DNA of 8,995 nt from SKLM01 sp041687115. Lineage in GTDB: Bacteria > Chloroflexota > Anaerolineae > B4-G1. The stretch spans positions 1 to 8,995 of the forward strand of contig JAWLCP010000103.1 in the NCBI GenBank assembly GCA_041687115.1, written 5' to 3'. Shown here piece after piece: positions 6,038-8,995 of this stretch. A program made the translations under genes and the position numbers. The notes beneath the pieces were generated by a model. It was given only the letters and a program-made list of their open reading frames with translations. It searched no databases and was not told the origin of the DNA. Positions within the stretch are counted from its first letter, which is position 1, and each line of letters starts with the position of its first letter.

Positions 6038-7345
6038 CTAGGCCGACTCGTACCCACGGCCGATGCCCCGGTAGTAGAACCCAAGGTCGGCCATCTGCCT
6101 CGGCTCGTAGATATTCCGCCCGTCGATGATCACGTTCCCACTCATCAGGCCGCGGATGCGCGCCAGGTCGAGGTTCTTGAACTCGTTCCACTCGGTAACC
6201 ACCACCAGCGCGTCGCAGCCCTTGGCCAGATCGTAGGCGTCATCGGAAAGCTCCATCTTCGGCAAGGCCCGCCGGGCGACCACCTCGGCCACCGGGTCGT
6301 AGCCGCGGACGTTCGCCCCCGCCGACATCAGCATGCGGGCGACGTAGGCGGCCGGCGCCTCGCGCATGTCGTCGGTGTTAGGCTTGAAGGCCAACCCGAG
6401 CAGCCCGATGGTCTTATCCCGCAGGCCCCCCAAGGCCTGGTCGAGCTTGCGCACCACCTGCCGGCGCTGATCGTCGTTGATGTCCATCACCGCCCGCAGC
6501 AGCTGGGGATGGCGTCCCTTGATCTCGGCCATGTAGGTAAGGGCCTTGACGTCCTTGGGGAAGCAGCTCCCTCCGTAGCCGACACCGGCATCGAGATACC
6601 CATGGCCGATCCGCTGGTCATATCCCATGCCGGTGGCCACCTCCTTGACGTCCGCACCGAGGGCCTCGCAGATGTTGGCGATCTCGTTGATAAACGAGAT
6701 GCGAGTGGCCAAGAAGGCGTTCGAGGCATACTTGATCATCTCGGCCGTGCGCAGGTCGGTGATCATGATGGTCGTGCGGAGCGGCAGGTACAACTGAGCC
6801 ACCTTCTCCGCCGCCTCGCGATCCAGCGAGCCCAGAACCACGCGGTCAGGGCTCAGGAAATCGCTGATCGCCGACCCCTCCCGCAGGAACTCCGGGTTGG
6901 AGACCACGGCGAAGTCGACATCATCATTCCGATACTGGCGGATCAGGTCGGCCACCCAGTCGCCAGTCCCCACAGGGACGGTCGCCTTGTTGACGATGAC
7001 CATGGGGTGATCCATCTCCTCGGCGATCGACCGGGCCGCCATACGGACGTAACGGAGGTCGGCCTCGCCGTCCACCCCCTCGGGCGTGCCCACGGCGATA
7101 AACACGAACTCGGCCCTCTCCAGCCCCTCGGAGTAGGCAGTGGTGAAGCTCAACCGGCCCGCCTTCACGTTCCGCTCGACGAGGTCCTCCAGGCCCGGCT
7201 CGTAGATCGGCATCTCGCCCTGATTCAGCTTCTCCACCTTCGCCTCGTCGATATCGAGGCACACCACCCGGTTGCCGAGGTCCGCCAGACAGACACCCGT
7301 GACCAGACCCACGTAACCCGCGCCAATGACGGTTATGTTCTTCAT
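6038..7345 (-). CDS. ugd: UDP-glucose 6-dehydrogenase
   Basis: A 435-residue member of the UDP-glucose/GDP-mannose dehydrogenase family. It oxidises UDP-glucose to UDP-glucuronate with two NAD+ in the cytoplasm, feeding surface polysaccharide synthesis. Domains: an N-terminal Rossmann fold with G8-A-G10-YV-G13 and the acidic D31/D33 region; a central dimer helix; and a C-terminal UDP-binding domain (about 310-430). Active-site blocks are complete: ATVPVGTG (T122), NPEFLREGSA (E152, E156), K205 and N209 in EMIKYASNAF, and GYGGSCFPKD with catalytic C261 and D265. The IGLLGLAFKPNTDDMREAP segment is the usual C-terminal signature. The ATG at 7345 gives the standard MKNITVIGAGYVG start; an AAGGAG lies 12 bases upstream, a little far. 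UDP-glucose rather than GDP-mannose is favoured by overall similarity to Ugd/TuaD, but UDP-N-acetyl-mannosamine type dehydrogenases are related. It heads the run into the two M16 genes. Confidence 0.94.
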   Translation of the reverse strand: MKNITVIGAGYVGLVTGVCLADLGNRVVCLDIDEAKVEKLNQGEMPIYEPGLEDLVERNVKAGRLSFTTAYSEGLERAEFVFIAVGTPEGVDGEADLRYVRMAARSIAEEMDHPMVIVNKATVPVGTGDWVADLIRQYRNDDVDFAVVSNPEFLREGSAISDFLSPDRVVLGSLDREAAEKVAQLYLPLRTTIMITDLRTAEMIKYASNAFLATRISFINEIANICEALGADVKEVATGMGYDQRIGHGYLDAGVGYGGSCFPKDVKALTYMAEIKGRHPQLLRAVMDINDDQRRQVVRKLDQALGGLRDKTIGLLGLAFKPNTDDMREAPAAYVARMLMSAGANVRGYDPVAEVVARRALPKMELSDDAYDLAKGCDALVVVTEWNEFKNLDLARIRGLMSGNVIIDGRNIYEPRQMADLGFYYRGIGRGYESA

Positions 7346-7516
7346 CTTCGAAGCACGCTCCTTGCCATACTCAGTAGATCCACACTCGCTCCCAGCGGAT
7401 TGTCGAACTCCCGTCTCAGGTCTGACAGAATCAGATGGAGGAAGACGCCGCCGGTCTCAACCCCGACGTGAAAGCTAATGATACCACAGGCACCCAGGTG
7501 TGCCAGGCCTGGCGGG
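7346..7516. other. 171-base gap upstream of ugd
   Basis: This lies between the end of the redox fusion gene and the start of ugd, both on the - strand. Just after the upstream stop is a 12-base perfect palindrome, GCCAGGCCTGGC (7502-7513), overlapped by a 5-bp stem, GGCAC-ACCTGG-GTGCC (- strand). Neither is followed by a T-run, so a terminator is not established. I see no good -35/-10 pair; TCGACA (7406-7401 on the - strand) has no well-placed -10. On the - strand one frame stays open across the whole gap and ends in a TGA overlapping the ugd ATG (ATGA), with an eight-codon ATG ORF (MARSVLRR) inside it. Confidence 0.5.
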
Positions 7517-8995
7517 CTACACCAGCGAGAGACCCAACCACACCGCCAGCGAGGAGAACAGCAACACCATCCCCAGCTTCACGGTCGCCGCATTCTGCTT
7601 GAGAAAGCGGGTCAGATCCTTGGATGTGGTGCCGTAGTAGGCCAGGATGAAGACGACGATCAGCGGGAGCACAAACAGGAGATTGTAAAGCACCAGGTAG
7701 AGGACCGCGCGTACGCGCAGGTCGGGCATGCTGGTGACGAAGATGATCGTCGGCAGATAGACCTGTCCCGTGCAGGCCAGCTCGAGGAACGAGACCACCA
7801 CTCCGGTGACGAGCGCGCCCCAGACGTACGCCTGAGACCGACGGCCTTTGCGAATCACGGCGTTGATCCGCTGCCGGAGCCCGTGAGGCAGGTTGAGGTT
7901 CATATCTCCGATGTCGCCGCGGCGGGCCTTCCGGTAGTCGAAGAAGCTGAAGACCGCCAACCCTGCGCACAGCACAGCCGTCAGGCCGTAGACCCAGCGT
8001 CCGAGACGAGTGAGAAGATCCCCCAGCATCCCCAAGAGCTTATAGAGCCCGAGGCCCACACCGAGGTAGGCGAGGAACACGCCCAGCGTGAAGGCGGCGC
8101 CGACCGCGAGCACCTCCCTCCCCTTCCGGCCGCTCAGCGTGAGATAGGATACGAAGAAGACGAGGGTGGCGAAGGCACAGGGATTGAGCCCGTCGACCAG
8201 GCCGGCGAAGACGACGGTAAGCACCCCAAACGACTTGAAGCGCTCGATCAGCCCCCGGGTGGCTTTCTCCGCGTCGAAGTCCGTCCAGAAGCGGTCAGCG
8301 CCGGTGGGCGCGTACTTCTCGGCCAGGTCGAGCACGGCCTGAGACGTGATCTCATCGCCGATGAGGGCGTCATCGCCCACGAAGAGCGCCGGGGTCGCCA
8401 GCCGTTTCCTCTCGGGCACGCCTGCGCGCTCCCCGAGCCACTCTGCCAGCGCAGCATCCTCCTGCACATCGAACTCCCTCACCACCACCTGCGGGTACTT
8501 GCTCTGCGCGTACTGGATGTCGTACTCCGCCCGGCTGCAGGACTGGCAGCCCACCTGATAGAAATAGGCCATCCAGATGGGCGCCGGGCCCTCGCAGGCG
8601 GCCTCGTTCTCCGAGTCACAGGGCTCAGGCTCCTCCCCGAAGGGGAACCCCGATCCGAAGTCACCCGGCGACTCCCCGGCGACCTCGTCGAGCCCGGGAA
8701 TGTCCGGCCACGAGGTTCCCCCGGCCGCCAGACAGGTATCGAGCATGCAGGGGAGCTGGCTGCGGATCTCGTCCTCACCGATCAGGGCCACTCCATCAAT
8801 CACCAGGGTCGGCAAGCCCCGTTCCTGAGAGGAAACCCCGAAGATCTCCTCCGCCTCGATCATCAGCTCGTATCCCCGCGGGTCGGAGATCTCGACCATC
8901 TTGATCTCCATCCGCTCCCCGTACTCGGTCTGGAGCGGTTGGAGCAGCTCCTCGATGATGGCCATGCAGTGGTCACAGTCCGTGGCGTAGAAGTA
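7517..8995 (-). CDS. Tandem thioredoxin-like domains fused to CcdA/DsbD-type membrane electron carrier (5' end outside window)
   Basis: 492 residues are visible and the N-terminus is cut by the window edge. The first bases read YFYATDCDHCMAIIEELL, so the frame is open to the edge and a CxxC (C7, C10) lies upstream of the first ATG (8965). Domain 1 (1 to about 95) has CDHC, the cis-proline loop LPT (P62) and extra cysteines C83 and C88. An acidic, Gly/Pro-rich linker (about 96-140) holds C126 and C134. Domain 2 (about 141-225) has CQSC (C150, C153) and TP202. Domain 3 has six predicted helices (about 256-287, 295-321, 335-353, 390-420, 431-454, 471-491) with the CcdA/DsbD cysteine pair C273 (GLNPCAF) and C408 (ELACTGQVYLP). 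Known role of the membrane family: it passes electrons from cytoplasmic thioredoxin across the membrane to extracytoplasmic thiol proteins. The basic loops after helices 1, 3 and 5 suggest the N-terminus, and so both redox domains, face outside; a signal peptide would lie beyond the edge. The exact client (cytochrome c maturation or general thiol reduction) is unknown. Confidence 0.9.
   Translation of the reverse strand, partial: YFYATDCDHCMAIIEELLQPLQTEYGERMEIKMVEISDPRGYELMIEAEEIFGVSSQERGLPTLVIDGVALIGEDEIRSQLPCMLDTCLAAGGTSWPDIPGLDEVAGESPGDFGSGFPFGEEPEPCDSENEAACEGPAPIWMAYFYQVGCQSCSRAEYDIQYAQSKYPQVVVREFDVQEDAALAEWLGERAGVPERKRLATPALFVGDDALIGDEITSQAVLDLAEKYAPTGADRFWTDFDAEKATRGLIERFKSFGVLTVVFAGLVDGLNPCAFATLVFFVSYLTLSGRKGREVLAVGAAFTLGVFLAYLGVGLGLYKLLGMLGDLLTRLGRWVYGLTAVLCAGLAVFSFFDYRKARRGDIGDMNLNLPHGLRQRINAVIRKGRRSQAYVWGALVTGVVVSFLELACTGQVYLPTIIFVTSMPDLRVRAVLYLVLYNLLFVLPLIVVFILAYYGTTSKDLTRFLKQNAATVKLGMVLLFSSLAVWLGLSLV

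Noticed and set aside
6004..6084. ATG at 6084 as start of the catalytic M16 gene
   Set aside because: It would overlap ugd by 47 bases and add 27 Gly/Ser/Thr-rich residues not expected in the family.
1431..7471. Long open frames on the + strand, notably 1431-2798, 4669-5943 and 5726-7471
   Set aside because: They lie antisense to trpS, the M16 genes and ugd, whose - strand products have intact family motifs. Their translations look compositionally odd and match no family I know. They are shadows of GC-rich codon use.
7486..7516. Rho-independent terminator after the redox fusion gene
   Set aside because: Short overlapping palindromes are present, but the stems are weak or loopless and no T-run follows on the - strand.
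8963..8995. ATG at 8965 as the true start of the redox fusion protein
   Set aside because: The frame is open upstream and encodes YFYATDCDHC, the first CxxC of the Trx-like domain, so the ATG is internal.

Overview
The window is a GC-rich, densely coding bacterial segment. It carries one partial gene on the + strand (the end of a thioredoxin) and eight genes on the - strand. I saw no tRNA, rRNA, CRISPR array, insertion sequence or phage gene. Gene content suggests a free-living bacterium, possibly a Chloroflexota-like or other deep-branching, perhaps thermophilic lineage. The hints are a TrpRS with an iron-sulfur-type cysteine motif, a split M16 peptidase pair next to acpS, and a GalT with HAHSQ instead of HPHxQ. 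This placement rests on recalled gene style, not on a search, and is weak.

Layout from left to right: trxA 3' end (+, 1-140) converges on galT (-, 177-1202). Then, all on the - strand, come dtd (1232-1669), trpS (1704-2693), a 214-bp gap holding a probable trpS promoter and a hairpin-forming repeat-like element, acpS (2908-3282), a non-catalytic M16 subunit (3304-4569), a catalytic M16 subunit (4702-6003), ugd (6038-7345), a 171-bp gap, and a redox membrane fusion protein (7517 to beyond the right edge). Read in the direction of transcription, this gives two likely units after the redox gene: ugd-M16A-M16B-acpS, and trpS-dtd-galT. Spacings within the units are about 20-35 bp, except about 130 bp between the M16 genes if the preferred start of the second is right.

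Functionally this is mostly housekeeping. trpS and dtd form a charging and proofreading pair, because DTD removes D-amino acids, including D-Trp, from tRNA. galT and ugd both act on UDP-sugars (Leloir pathway; UDP-glucuronate for surface polysaccharide). acpS activates acyl carrier protein. The two M16 proteins have complementary motif losses and probably form one heterodimeric zinc peptidase.

The most distinctive protein is at the right edge. Two tandem thioredoxin/glutaredoxin-like domains (CDHC and CQSC) are fused to a six-helix CcdA/DsbD-type electron-transfer domain. Its first CxxC lies in the last 30 bases of the window, upstream of the first visible ATG, so the gene continues outside. 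The second most interesting item is the C-x20-C-x6-C-x2-C motif in TrpRS. I found no convincing wholly new system.
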